Positions 26,585-35,610 of a stretch of 64,000 nt of DNA are shown here, in pieces. Position numbers and translations under genes: made by a program. Source of the DNA: Sinomicrobium pectinilyticum (GTDB lineage: Bacteria > Bacteroidota > Bacteroidia > Flavobacteriales > Flavobacteriaceae); NCBI RefSeq assembly GCF_003725735.1, contig NZ_RJTM01000035.1:23171-87170 (forward strand), written 5' to 3'. The notes under the pieces were generated by a model that saw only the letters and a list, made by a program, of their open reading frames with translations, had not been told where the DNA came from and ran no database searches. Numbering within the stretch: position 1 is the first letter of the stretch; the number at the start of each line of letters is the position of its first letter.

Positions 26585-27445
26585 TTATTCTTCTTTTTCT
26601 TCCGGGATGTCTCCCTCCGGTTCTTTAGGATTTACAGGGCTAGTCCCCTGCAAAGACAAGACATAACTGGCTACTTCCTGTATTTCCCGTGGGCTCAGGG
26701 ACTGTTTCCAGGCGATCATCCCTTTGCCCGAACGCCCTCCTTCTGAAATAGTGTGAAACACGTTTTTAATACCTCCCCCCAGTATCCAGTACGGATCGGT
26801 AAGGTTAGGGCCTATCCCGCCACCGCCATCGGCCATGTGGCAGGCCACACAGTTGGTCTGAAATATGTTTTTTCCGCCTTCCAGGTCCTTCGTCTCCGTC
26901 AGCAGGGTTACCGTATTGGCATCGACCAGGTCTTTTGCGGTTTCCCTGTATTTAGCTATTGCTTCCTCGGCCCTGGCTACTTCTGCCCGGTATTCTTCTT
27001 CCTGGCCGGGCCCTCCGAACATTTCAAAACGGATGATATAAACCACAGCAAACACTATAGTCAGATAAAAACCGTATATCCACCAGGGTGGCAGGGAATT
27101 GTCCAGCTCCCGGATGCCATCGTAATTATGGTCCAGAAGAATTTCCCCTTCCTCTTCCATCGGTTTGGACCCGGTGAGCTTTCGCATCCATACCCGGTAC
27201 CATACTTCCCGGGCCTTTTCGGTTTCCCGCTGCTCTTCGGTCATCAGTATTTGCGTAAGCCTTCGCAAAGCTGACAGAACAGCTTCAACAGCGACAAGAA
27301 TAATGGTGAAAACCAACAGGAATAAAAGCACCTCGGGGTGTTCTATAAACGCGGGCTTGTCCCCGGAATCGATAAAATATTCCGCAGCACCGAAGACAAG
27401 GGCTACTATGACAATAATGCGCAGATAAGATGAAAATGACCTCAT
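26585..27445 (-). CDS. ccoP: cbb3 oxidase cytochrome c subunit, mono-haem CcoP
   Basis: 286 residues from the ATG at 27445, which overlaps the ccoQ stop by 4 bp (ATGA). Two N-terminal membrane helices, a loop with LDHNYDGIRELDNSLPPWW (the FixP N-domain signature) and a third helix are followed by one haem-binding CVACH near residue 205. Proteobacterial CcoP has two haem c sites; only one CxxCH is present here, as is usual in Bacteroidota. It passes electrons to CcoNO. Confidence 0.94.
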   Translation of the reverse strand: MRSFSSYLRIIVIVALVFGAAEYFIDSGDKPAFIEHPEVLLFLLVFTIILVAVEAVLSALRRLTQILMTEEQRETEKAREVWYRVWMRKLTGSKPMEEEGEILLDHNYDGIRELDNSLPPWWIYGFYLTIVFAVVYIIRFEMFGGPGQEEEYRAEVARAEEAIAKYRETAKDLVDANTVTLLTETKDLEGGKNIFQTNCVACHMADGGGGIGPNLTDPYWILGGGIKNVFHTISEGGRSGKGMIAWKQSLSPREIQEVASYVLSLQGTSPVNPKEPEGDIPEEKEE

Positions 27446-27627
27446 GATTCTTGGTTTTCTCGGGATTCCAGGGGAATCTGTTTTACGGATTCTATATAAT
27501 CTTTCTTCGCGGTAAATACCCACCAGAACAAGGCCAGGAAGAACAGGAAGAAAATGGACAGGGAGATGACAGGATATATCTCCACCCCATCAATACCGGC
27601 CAGATGATCTTTAACGAATTTGAGCAT
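27442..27627 (-). CDS. ccoQ: cbb3 oxidase small subunit CcoQ
   Basis: 61 residues, one membrane helix (VISLSIFFLFFLALFWWVF) and a charged tail. Size and place between ccoNO and ccoP identify it. CcoQ stabilises the complex. The stop overlaps the ccoP start by 4 bp and the ccoNO stop is only 2 bp upstream. Confidence 0.85.
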   Translation of the reverse strand: MLKFVKDHLAGIDGVEIYPVISLSIFFLFFLALFWWVFTAKKDYIESVKQIPLESRENQES

Positions 27628-27629
27628 GA

Positions 27630-29831
27630 TTATGGTTTTTTATCAGTAATACTGTTGGTTTCTTTTATTTTGATATCTGTTCCCAATCTTTGCAGGTAAG
27701 CTATCAGGGCAATGATCTCACGGTCTTTCATTTCAGTAAATGCTTCTCCGCGTTCTTCCGCTATTTGCCTGTCCTCTTCATACGATCTTACGAAGTCCGG
27801 GTCGTTATGCAGATTCGCTTCAATGGTCTTCGCCTGTGTTTTCATATCTTCCTGTGCCTTTGCTATGTCTTCATCGGTATAAGGTACACCCAGAGACACC
27901 ATGGCTTTCATTTTGCTTTCCGTATTGCTTCTGTCGTGCTTGTTCTTAACCAGCCATTTATAGCTGGGCATAATGGAGCCGGAAGATGTGCTCTGCGGGT
28001 CCCACATGTGGTTAAAGTGCCAGTTGTCGGAATATTTTCCGCCAACCCGGAACAGGTCCGGACCGGTACGTTTACTTCCCCAGAGGAACGGGTGGTCATA
28101 TACGTATTCCCCCGACCTGGAATACTCTCCGTAACGTTCCACTTCACTGCGGAACGGCCGGATCATCTGCGAATGACAACTCACACAACCTTCCCGGATA
28201 TATATGTCCCTCCCTTCGAGTTCAAGGGGAGTGTATGGTTTAACACTGCTTATGGTAGGGATATTGGATTTTACCATCAGTGTAGGCACGATTTCCACAA
28301 TCCCACCAATAAGAATTGCTATGGTAGCCAGTATGGTAAGCTGTACGGGGCGACGTTCAAGCCAGGTATGAAAACCTTCTCCCCTAACCTTGCCTTTGGA
28401 TACGCGTTGCAATGCAGGCGCTTCCGCCAGTTCGTCATTTACTTTATTTCCTTTGCGGATAGTCACCCAAACGTTATAAACACCAACCAGAGCACCAACT
28501 ATATAAAGGGAGCCTCCAATGGCACGCATCCAGTACATGGGTATGATCTGTGTAACAGTTTCCAGGAAATTGCCGTAGATCAGTGTTCCGTCAGGATTGA
28601 ATTGTTTCCACATAGAAGCCTGGAGAAAGCCGGCTACATACATCGGCAGGGTATAGAGAACGATCCCCAGGGTACCTATCCAGAAATGGAAGTTTGCCAG
28701 TGTATTGGAATAGAGCTTTGTTCTGAACATCCTCGGCACCAGCCAATAGATCATACCGAACGTGAGGAAACCATTCCACGCCAGTGCGCCTACATGCACG
28801 TGAGCGATGACCCAGTCTGTAAAATGCGCTATGGCATTGACATTTTTCAGGGAGAGCATAGGCCCCTCAAAAGTGGCCATCCCATACCCGGTAATGGCAA
28901 CCACCATAAATTTCAGCACGGGATCCGTACGTACTTTATCCCATGCCCCGCGCAGTGTCAGCAATCCGTTTATCATTCCTCCCCAGGAAGGCGCTATAAG
29001 CATAATGGAAAATACAACACCCAGGTTTTGCGCCCAGTCGGGCAAAGCGGAATACAACAAATGGTGCGGGCCCGCCCAGATATAGATAAATATCAGTGAC
29101 CAGAAGTGAACGATGGAGAGCTTATAGGAATATACCGGCCTGTTGGCTGCCTTGGGAACAAAATAATACATCAATCCCAGGAAAGGAGTCGTAAGAAAAA
29201 AAGCAACTGCATTATGTCCGTACCACCATTGTACCAGGGCATCCTGAACTCCGGCGTAAACCGAGTAGCTTTTCAGTGCGCTGACCGGAATTTCAAGGCT
29301 GTTGAATATATGCAACACAGCCACGGTAACAAAGGTTGCCAGGTAAAACCATATGGCTACATACAGGTGTCTTTGCCTTCGCTTGAGAATAGTACCTATC
29401 ATGTTTACCCCGAAAGCTACCCAGACCAGTGCTATGGCAATATCTATAGGCCATTCCAGTTCGGCATATTCCTTGGAAGTGGTATACCCCAGGGGAAGGG
29501 TTATTGCAGCGGAAACAATAATAAGCTGCCATCCCCAAAAATTAAAATTACTCAAAAAGTCGCTGTACATCCGGGCCTTGAGTAGTCGCTGGAGGGAGTA
29601 ATATACCCCCGCAAAAATGGCATTCCCGACGAATGCAAAAATAACGGCATTGGTATGCAATGGCCTCAAACGCCCGAAACTAAGCCAGGAAATACCTTCG
29701 GTAAGGCCGGGGAATAAAAACAAAAATGCAAGTAACAGCCCCACTGCCATCCCGATAATGCCCCAGAACATAGTGGCCAGTAAAAACTTCCGTACAATTT
29801 TGTTATCGTAATAAAATTGCTCTATTTCCAT
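27630..29831 (-). CDS. ccoNO: cbb3 oxidase fused subunits CcoN-CcoO
   Basis: 733 residues. Residues about 1-470 are CcoN, the haem-copper catalytic subunit with 12 or so helices; His ligands appear in RLRPLHTNAVIF, WYGHNAVAFFLTT, GPHHLLY and WVIAHVHVGALAWNG. Residues about 510-733 are CcoO, a membrane-anchored cytochrome c with CVSCHSQMIRPF and a Met ligand region GSIMPSYKWL. In Proteobacteria these are two proteins; the fusion is common in Bacteroidota. The enzyme reduces oxygen to water with high affinity. Confidence 0.97.
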   Translation of the reverse strand: MEIEQFYYDNKIVRKFLLATMFWGIIGMAVGLLLAFLFLFPGLTEGISWLSFGRLRPLHTNAVIFAFVGNAIFAGVYYSLQRLLKARMYSDFLSNFNFWGWQLIIVSAAITLPLGYTTSKEYAELEWPIDIAIALVWVAFGVNMIGTILKRRQRHLYVAIWFYLATFVTVAVLHIFNSLEIPVSALKSYSVYAGVQDALVQWWYGHNAVAFFLTTPFLGLMYYFVPKAANRPVYSYKLSIVHFWSLIFIYIWAGPHHLLYSALPDWAQNLGVVFSIMLIAPSWGGMINGLLTLRGAWDKVRTDPVLKFMVVAITGYGMATFEGPMLSLKNVNAIAHFTDWVIAHVHVGALAWNGFLTFGMIYWLVPRMFRTKLYSNTLANFHFWIGTLGIVLYTLPMYVAGFLQASMWKQFNPDGTLIYGNFLETVTQIIPMYWMRAIGGSLYIVGALVGVYNVWVTIRKGNKVNDELAEAPALQRVSKGKVRGEGFHTWLERRPVQLTILATIAILIGGIVEIVPTLMVKSNIPTISSVKPYTPLELEGRDIYIREGCVSCHSQMIRPFRSEVERYGEYSRSGEYVYDHPFLWGSKRTGPDLFRVGGKYSDNWHFNHMWDPQSTSSGSIMPSYKWLVKNKHDRSNTESKMKAMVSLGVPYTDEDIAKAQEDMKTQAKTIEANLHNDPDFVRSYEEDRQIAEERGEAFTEMKDREIIALIAYLQRLGTDIKIKETNSITDKKP

Positions 29832-29833
29832 AG

Positions 29834-30022
29834 TTATGATTGTTTATTATCTGTTGTTTTGCAGGGTTCTTTTTCCTCTACCAGTTCGTCTTCGAAAAGC
29901 ATACGTATCGAGGGCGTATAACTATCGTGGTACTGCCCTTTTTTTACCGCGGTTATAAAAGCCGTAAGGAAAATAACCGCTACTGCGATACTCACTGTTA
30001 TAAGAATATATATGACACTCAT
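29834..30022 (-). CDS. ccoS: cbb3 oxidase maturation protein CcoS
   Basis: 62 residues from the ATG at 30022 (MSVIYILITVSIAV), the usual CcoS start. A longer start at 30094 would overlap the ccoI stop (ATGA) and add 24 residues not seen in the family. One membrane helix is followed by AVKKGQYHDSYTPSIRMLFE, the conserved CcoS tail. It is needed for cofactor insertion into the oxidase. Confidence 0.9.
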   Translation of the reverse strand: MSVIYILITVSIAVAVIFLTAFITAVKKGQYHDSYTPSIRMLFEDELVEEKEPCKTTDNKQS

Positions 30023-30090
30023 TCCGGTTTCTTTTGCTGTCAAAATTACTTTCCCGCCAGCGGGCAAAATATGATAAAAGTCATATTGCG

Positions 30091-32472
30091 TCATTTTAAA
30101 TTTCTGCTGATAAAATTGGTGAGCACGGTTACGAAGACTACGATGGTAACAGAGCTCAGGGGCATGAGGATAGCGGCTATTACCGGCGATAATCGTCCGG
30201 AAACCGCAAAGGACAGCCCGGCTATATTGTAGAGGAAAGAGAGTACGAAACTGATTTTAAGTACCCTTATCCCCTTTCTCGAAATATCTATGAACTGCGG
30301 AATGTCCCGGAAGCGGGAAGCATCGAGTATGGCATCGCATGCGGGCGAAAAAGCATTGGTATCTTCGGCAATGACAACACCCACATCACTTTGCTGCAGG
30401 GCCCCGGCATCGTTGAGACCATCTCCTACCATCATTACCCTGGCTCCCCTGTCCCGGCATTGCCGAACATAGTTCAGTTTGTCTTTCGGTTTGCGGTTAA
30501 AAAGCATCTGTATTCCCGGTGGAAGCAGTTGTTCCAGGTAAGGCCGTTCGCTTTCGTTGTCACCGCTCAGAATGGCAAGGTGGTAGGTCCGGGATAACTT
30601 TTCAAATAAAAACAACATGCCTTCCCTGTAGGCATTACCAAAAGTAAACCTGCCTCGATAATGGTTGTCAGTACTGATATGGACACTTGTTTTTCTCGGG
30701 ACATCCGGACTTTTATTTCCTGTAAACCCGGCAGATCCTATACGTATCTGTTTCTCCGTATATGTGGCCTCTATTCCTTCTCCCTGGTATTCCTGAAAAA
30801 TATCGGGCGTAAGGATGCCATTGCTATGCAGAATAGTGTATAACTGCCTGCTCAACGGATGGGAAGAGTTCCTGAGGGTACTTTTAAGCATATCTTCTTC
30901 TTCCGGATTAAGAATATCCCCTTCGTAGGTAATGGCTGCGGAATTCCCCGTGGTAATGGTTCCGGTCTTGTCGAAGATAATGGTATCTGTCTTTGCCAGT
31001 CTTTCTATTACAGAAGCATTTTTCAGGTAGAATTTTTTTCTGCCGAAAATCCGCACCAGGTTTCCCAGAGCAAAAGGTGCGGACAGGGCCAGCGCACAGG
31101 GACAGGCTATGATAAGTACTGCGGTAAAGGCATTGAATGCAACATCCGTATATCCCCGGTATAACCAATATGCAAGTGATAAAAAAGCTATCCCGAGGAC
31201 TATAGGCGTAAAATAGCGGCTCACCGTGTTGGTCAGGGTACTGTACCGGTCTTCCTTCTTCTCCCCGAAAGCGCTGTCGGACCACAATCGGGTAAGATAG
31301 CTTTGGGAGACGGAGCCCAGAGCCTCTATTTCCAGTAAACCCGATAACTGCCGTCCCCCGGCAAATAATTTCTCTCCCTGTTGTTTTTCCACCGGTTCCG
31401 CCTCTCCGGTTACAAAACTGTAATCGATAAGGGCATTGCCTTTTAAAAGTTTACCGTCAACCGGAATGAGTTCTTCGTTCCGCACCAGAAAGCGGTCTCC
31501 CTTTACGATCTCATTCACCTGTACGGCTTCCTCCCTTTCTCCGGATACCCTGGTCACGGCTACGGGGAAATAGGATTTGTAATCACGTTCAAAAGAAAGA
31601 AAGTCATAAGTTCTTTGCTGCAGGTATCTCCCTATGGTCATAAAAAAGATCAGGCCCGTAAGGCTGTCAAAAAATCCCGGGCCGTAACCGAAGGTTATAT
31701 CCGCCAGGCTGCGGAAGAACATCACGGCTATGCCGAGAGCTATAGGAACGTCTATGTTGAGTAAACCGGAGCGGATACTTTTATAAGAAGATATAAAATA
31801 ATCTCCCGCAGCATAGAAAACCGCAGGAAGGGACAAGGCAAACATCAGCCAGCGAAAAAATGGCTTATACTGTTCCAGCCAGAATTCTTCCACTTCAAAA
31901 TATTCCGGGAAAGACAGCAACATTACATTGCCGAAGGCAAAACCGGCAATCCCTAATTTGTACAGTAATGAGCTGTTTTCCGGCTCCGGTACGGATTCCA
32001 GGTTTTGCAGGTTTATATTGGGCTCATATCCTATGGAAACCAGTAACAGTACAATTTCCTTCAGGGAAACCGTATCACTGTCATAAGTGACACGAATACT
32101 CTTTTTCGGAAAATCTACCTGAGATTCCCTTATGCCCTTGTGCAGTTTTTTCAGGTTTTCCAGTATCCAGATACAGGAACTGCAATGAATTCCGGGAATA
32201 TAAAGACGGGCAACATGTACAGGTCCATCGTGAAACTCCAGGAGTTTTCCGGAAATATCCCGGTTGTCCAGGAAATCGTATTTCGAATGGTACTCCCCGG
32301 GGCGCATACCGGGAGCTGCTTCCATATCATAGTAATTCTCCAGACCATTCCCGGCAAGTATACTGTAAACCGTTTTGCACCCGGTACAACAAAAATTCTT
32401 GTTATCATATACAATATCTGTTCCTTTACAGGAGGTACCGCAATGAAAACAGGCTTTTCCGTTATCTTCCAT
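30091..32472 (-). CDS. ccoI: Copper-transporting P-type ATPase of the cbb3 locus (CcoI/FixI)
   Basis: 793 residues. The N-terminus has a Cys-rich zinc-finger-like part (CFHCGTSC, CCTGCKTVY) and a heavy-metal domain with CSSCIWILENL. Membrane helices follow, with the CPC transport motif in ACPCALALSAPFALG, the phosphorylation site DKTGTITTG, and GDGLNDAGAL. It exports copper for assembly of the cbb3 oxidase. It is the first gene of the cco row, behind an Fnr-type promoter. Confidence 0.95.
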   Translation of the reverse strand: MEDNGKACFHCGTSCKGTDIVYDNKNFCCTGCKTVYSILAGNGLENYYDMEAAPGMRPGEYHSKYDFLDNRDISGKLLEFHDGPVHVARLYIPGIHCSSCIWILENLKKLHKGIRESQVDFPKKSIRVTYDSDTVSLKEIVLLLVSIGYEPNINLQNLESVPEPENSSLLYKLGIAGFAFGNVMLLSFPEYFEVEEFWLEQYKPFFRWLMFALSLPAVFYAAGDYFISSYKSIRSGLLNIDVPIALGIAVMFFRSLADITFGYGPGFFDSLTGLIFFMTIGRYLQQRTYDFLSFERDYKSYFPVAVTRVSGEREEAVQVNEIVKGDRFLVRNEELIPVDGKLLKGNALIDYSFVTGEAEPVEKQQGEKLFAGGRQLSGLLEIEALGSVSQSYLTRLWSDSAFGEKKEDRYSTLTNTVSRYFTPIVLGIAFLSLAYWLYRGYTDVAFNAFTAVLIIACPCALALSAPFALGNLVRIFGRKKFYLKNASVIERLAKTDTIIFDKTGTITTGNSAAITYEGDILNPEEEDMLKSTLRNSSHPLSRQLYTILHSNGILTPDIFQEYQGEGIEATYTEKQIRIGSAGFTGNKSPDVPRKTSVHISTDNHYRGRFTFGNAYREGMLFLFEKLSRTYHLAILSGDNESERPYLEQLLPPGIQMLFNRKPKDKLNYVRQCRDRGARVMMVGDGLNDAGALQQSDVGVVIAEDTNAFSPACDAILDASRFRDIPQFIDISRKGIRVLKISFVLSFLYNIAGLSFAVSGRLSPVIAAILMPLSSVTIVVFVTVLTNFISRNLK

Positions 32473-32490
32473 GTCCCAGTGATTTTACAG

Positions 32491-32498
32491 CAAAAGTG
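32491..32498 (-). promoter_or_regulatory. -7 element of the cco operon
   Basis: CACTTTTG on the minus strand, one base off TAnnTTTG. Its centre is exactly 33 bp from the centre of the Fnr-type site, as at hemN and usp. Confidence 0.5.
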
Positions 32499-32521
32499 AT
32501 GATCTATAACCAGAAATGACA

Positions 32522-32533
32522 TGACATTTATCA
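32522..32533. promoter_or_regulatory. Fnr-type site between ccoI and fnr
   Basis: TGAC-ATTT-ATCA in the 105-bp gap between divergent ccoI (ATG at 32472) and fnr (ATG at 32578). The spacing to the cco -7 element marks it as an activation site for ccoI. On the fnr side no good -7 lies at that distance, so there it could repress or be neutral. Confidence 0.65.
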
Positions 32534-32577
32534 GTTGATATTTCGTAATTTTACTTCGGATTTCAACCGTAGGAATT

Positions 32578-33279
32578 ATGAACAGGTGCGAGCAATGTAT
32601 AGTACGGCAGTTCACTGCCCTTAATGCACTTACAAAAGATGAGCTGATGCGGATGGCGGTATGCCGGACATCGGAAAATATAAAGAAGGGACAGATTTTA
32701 TTTGAAGAGGGGGAACATCCGAAAGGTGTTTATTGCATAAAAAGCGGTATCTGTAAACTTACCAAGCTGAGTGCCAATGGCAGGGAACAGATCGTAAAGC
32801 TGGTGACCCGCGGCGACCTTCTCGGGCAGCGAAGCATTTTAAGCGGCGAAAAGGTAAATCTCACTGCCATTGCGGTGAGTGATATGGAAATCTGCCTGTT
32901 GCCGAAAGAAGATATACTGAGATCGCTGGCCAATAACAGGGAATTTTCTTCCGAAGTGATGAAAGAGGTATGCCACGACCTGAAAAATGCCAATAATTCC
33001 ACCGTAAACATGGCGCAAAAAACAGTGAAACAGCGCCTTGCGGATACACTGTTATACCTTTACAAAACTTTCGGTACGGATAAGCACGGTTTTCTTTCGG
33101 CACAACTCACCCGTGAAGAACTGGCGGGTATGGTAGGTACGGCCACCGAATCGCTTATCCGCATGCTTTCGGGACTCATGAAGGAAGGATACCTTAAAAC
33201 CGGAGGTAAAAAAATACTTCTCATTAATATACCCGGACTGGAAAAAATCTCCGACGGGCAGGAGAATGTTTCATCCTGA
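32578..33279 (+). CDS. fnr: Fnr-like oxygen/redox regulator
   Basis: 233 residues. The N-terminus MNRCEQCIVRQF has a CxxC followed by further Cys at about 29, 53 and 59, similar to Bacteroidota Fnr homologues that may hold an Fe-S cluster; the exact ligand set of E. coli Fnr (Cys-x2-Cys-x5-Cys) is not met. A CRP-like barrel follows, then a helix-turn-helix with LTREELAGMVGTATESLIRML. It is divergent from the cco operon and is the obvious candidate to read the four TGAY-N4-ATCA sites of this island. Confidence 0.88.
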   Translation: MNRCEQCIVRQFTALNALTKDELMRMAVCRTSENIKKGQILFEEGEHPKGVYCIKSGICKLTKLSANGREQIVKLVTRGDLLGQRSILSGEKVNLTAIAVSDMEICLLPKEDILRSLANNREFSSEVMKEVCHDLKNANNSTVNMAQKTVKQRLADTLLYLYKTFGTDKHGFLSAQLTREELAGMVGTATESLIRMLSGLMKEGYLKTGGKKILLINIPGLEKISDGQENVSS

Positions 33280-33294
33280 TGCTACCGTTCTTTA

Positions 33295-33921
33295 TCAGGC
33301 CCTGATCAGGTAAGCACACCTGCGTGCGCCGGCAAGGATATGATCTATACGCTTTACAACCACCTCATCGCCCAGGGCGGATTGAAAAGTCCGTAATTCG
33401 GTCCTGCAAAAATCCTGGCATGCTTTGGCCGCTTCACATATAGGGCAATGATTTTCAAGAAACAGGTAACCGTCATGGGTTTTTTCATAATGCGCCATAT
33501 ACCCTTCTTCCTTCCGTATTTCTGCCAGTATCCTGATTTTGTCTTCCAGTGTCACCGCCCCGTGCATCAGTTCTTCGTATTTACGCAGATTGTCTTTTCC
33601 TGTGGCGATAATGATCTTTTCCAGGGCCTCTTCTCCAAGATTCTCACGTATATTCTGTATCAGCCTTACTGTAAGGCTCGAATGTGCGTCCGGAAACCTG
33701 GAATGCCCCTTATCCGTCAGTGACCATATCTGCTGCGGCCGCCCTCTTCCCCGGGAAACACTCTCTGAAGTTACCAGACCTTCCCCGGAAAGCTTCAACA
33801 ACTGAAACCTCGCACCTTCCGTGGTGATCTTCAGTTCCGCTGCCAGTTCCTTCAGGCTCTTAGGCCCCTGGTTTTTAAGTATCAGGACAGCTTTATCATG
33901 TTCTGCCGCTTCATTATTCAT
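33295..33921 (-). CDS. SufR-like Fe-S transcriptional regulator
   Basis: 208 residues from the ATG at 33921. An N-terminal winged helix (KSLKELAAELKITTEGARFQ, then GRGRPQQIWSLT) is followed by a C-terminal part with a Cys cluster, HCPICEAAKACQDFC, and another Cys in RRCAYLI. This layout matches SufR (COG2345), an Fe-S repressor of suf genes in cyanobacteria. Here it is divergent from a superoxide dismutase gene and shares a palindromic operator with it, so it may respond to superoxide damage of its cluster. Confidence 0.85.
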   Translation of the reverse strand: MNNEAAEHDKAVLILKNQGPKSLKELAAELKITTEGARFQLLKLSGEGLVTSESVSRGRGRPQQIWSLTDKGHSRFPDAHSSLTVRLIQNIRENLGEEALEKIIIATGKDNLRKYEELMHGAVTLEDKIRILAEIRKEEGYMAHYEKTHDGYLFLENHCPICEAAKACQDFCRTELRTFQSALGDEVVVKRIDHILAGARRCAYLIRA

Positions 33922-33969
33922 AATAAACAAAGTAATTATTTGGTTTATTATGCAAATATACTATATTTG
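33921..33969 (+). promoter_or_regulatory. Palindromic operator overlapping the sod promoter
   Basis: Palindrome TAATAAAC (33921-33928) / GTTTATTA (33943-33950) with further partial symmetry inside. The sod promoter has TTTG at 33939-33942 and TATATTTG at 33962-33969, 19 bp apart. The -33 element lies against and inside the right arm, and the left arm overlaps the ATG of the SufR-like gene. A protein bound here would block both genes. Confidence 0.6.
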
Positions 33970-34010
33970 TGCCATAAACGACGTTCATTTCTCCAAAATA
34001 AGAAAAAATC

Positions 34011-34619
34011 ATGCATTACGAGTTACCGGAATTACCCTATACATACAGCGAATTGTTTCCTTACATTGATACGGAAACCATGGAAATTCACCATTCCAGG
34101 CACCACGCAGGCTATGTAAACAATTTAAATGCCGCATTGAAAGATGCGGACATACATCCCGAAAGCCTGGAAAAATTACTGGAAAATATATCGGGCCTCC
34201 CCCGGGCCATCCGCAATAATGCCGGAGGGCACTACAATCACAGCCTTTTCTGGAAAACCCTCTCCCCTCGTGGTGGCGGGTTTCCTTCAGGCGAACTCTC
34301 CGAAGCCATAAGCAGGGATTTCGGTTCTCCGGAATCCTTTAAAGAAACATTCCGCGCCGCCGCGGCTGCCCGTTTCGGATCGGGCTGGGCCTGGCTGATC
34401 CTCACAGCGGAAGGCAGACTGAAGGTGACTTCGACACCCAACCAGGATAATCCTCTTATGGACGTAGCCGAAGAACAGGGAATTCCCCTGCTGGGACTGG
34501 ATGTATGGGAACATGCCTACTACCTGAAATACCAGAACAAACGGCCGGAATACATCGAGGCTTTCTGGAATATAATCAACTGGAAAAAAGTGGAAAAGCG
34601 GTTCCGGGATAACTCCTGA
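34011..34619 (+). CDS. sodA: Superoxide dismutase, Mn-type, cytosolic
   Basis: 202 residues, no signal peptide. Metal ligands: His in [10 protein letters not shown], His in [11 protein letters not shown], and [11 protein letters not shown] near residue 160 (Asp and His). Gly in AGGH and Gln in [10 protein letters not shown] are the residues typical of Mn rather than Fe enzymes; cambialistic use of either metal is possible. It converts superoxide to peroxide and oxygen. Confidence 0.96.
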   Translation: MHYELPELPYTYSELFPYIDTETMEIHHSRHHAGYVNNLNAALKDADIHPESLEKLLENISGLPRAIRNNAGGHYNHSLFWKTLSPRGGGFPSGELSEAISRDFGSPESFKETFRAAAAARFGSGWAWLILTAEGRLKVTSTPNQDNPLMDVAEEQGIPLLGLDVWEHAYYLKYQNKRPEYIEAFWNIINWKKVEKRFRDNS

Positions 34620-34703
34620 TACCCTTTTCTGACGGGGCCCGGTCCCTTCCGCCTTCCGGGCCCCATATCACACAGCAAAAAACAGCATTTATATTTTTTC
34701 CAC

Positions 34704-35264
34704 ATGGAGCAATACCAGACTATCTATGAGCATGCCATCCGCAATTTCGGACAATCCGGAACGGCCTGGCTGGAAGATATTTTTCCTGTCATCTCTGACG
34801 AGGTTTTACTGATAGATATCGAAAGTAAAAAGCTGATAAACAATCATGCCGTATTTCCTTATCCGAACCTTGAACTGTTAGTAGGCCGCGGCTCCGTACG
34901 TTATATTATTGTTACCCAAACCTTTTTCCCTGCTTCAGGTAAAATACTGACTCCTCCTTCCCGTCTTGCACGCTCTGGATGGGGACATAGTCTCTGGCAA
35001 ACCTATACCGAACTCTACCATAACGCCGGGCTCCCTTTGCAATGCCCCGGGCTGCTCGCAAAATTACAGGTCATGGAGAAAATCCTTGAATTGTGTAACC
35101 TGCAGGAAATCCGGAAAGCCTATGAGCATAAGGATATCGTTAATATTTTCGGCTGGTTATACGATTCCGGTCAAAAAAAGATAGAAGATACACATACCGA
35201 TCTCCTGCTTACGCTCGACGAAACCCTGCTTTATAAGGATAATCCGGAGTATATAGGATTTTGA
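34704..35264 (+). CDS. Conserved-looking protein of unknown function
   Basis: 186 residues, no signal peptide or membrane helix. It begins MEQYQTIYEHAIRNFGQS and has a central strand-rich part (RYIIVTQTFF) and helical ends. Codon use resembles the neighbours, so it is likely a real gene. I do not recognise the family. It starts 84 bp after sodA and may be co-transcribed. Confidence 0.65.
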   Translation: MEQYQTIYEHAIRNFGQSGTAWLEDIFPVISDEVLLIDIESKKLINNHAVFPYPNLELLVGRGSVRYIIVTQTFFPASGKILTPPSRLARSGWGHSLWQTYTELYHNAGLPLQCPGLLAKLQVMEKILELCNLQEIRKAYEHKDIVNIFGWLYDSGQKKIEDTHTDLLLTLDETLLYKDNPEYIGF

Positions 35265-35610
35265 AAGTATCTGAATATATGTAAAAGCCCGGTATTCCGG
35301 GTATAAAACAGGATCATTATATTGAAATAACCCGGAACCATCAATCTGACCCCCCTACGGTTTTCCCTTAATCCTTTTTGTAAAATTTACTGATACGGAA
35401 ATATATCGCTTCAAAAATATCGTATATTTGTGTCATCCCCCTTTCTACTTTTTTTAAAATTGATAAAAAGAAAATACTCTTTTTACAACAGGTATGTACC
35501 GGATGTGTACTTTGGTACATTCGTGGAAAACCTGCCCGGGATCTGTGGTATTACGGATTGCCGCGGCCTTTTATACTAACGCTCACAACTAATCTGAAAC
35601 CGACCGAATC
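35265..35610. other. Intergenic region with small hairpin and a -7 element
   Basis: A short hairpin CCCGG-TATT-CCGGG (35288-35301) follows the unknown gene. TATATTTG at 35423-35430 matches the -7 consensus but no TTTG lies at the right distance. Nothing else is recognisable in this 346-bp gap. Confidence 0.4.

Noticed and set aside
27690..29099. 469-residue ORF on the plus strand
   Set aside because: Antisense to ccoNO, whose motifs are complete. No recognisable domain in the shadow.
30022..30094. Longer ccoS start at 30094
   Set aside because: It would overlap the ccoI stop neatly, but the extra 24 residues are unlike CcoS and the internal MSVIYIL start is the family norm.
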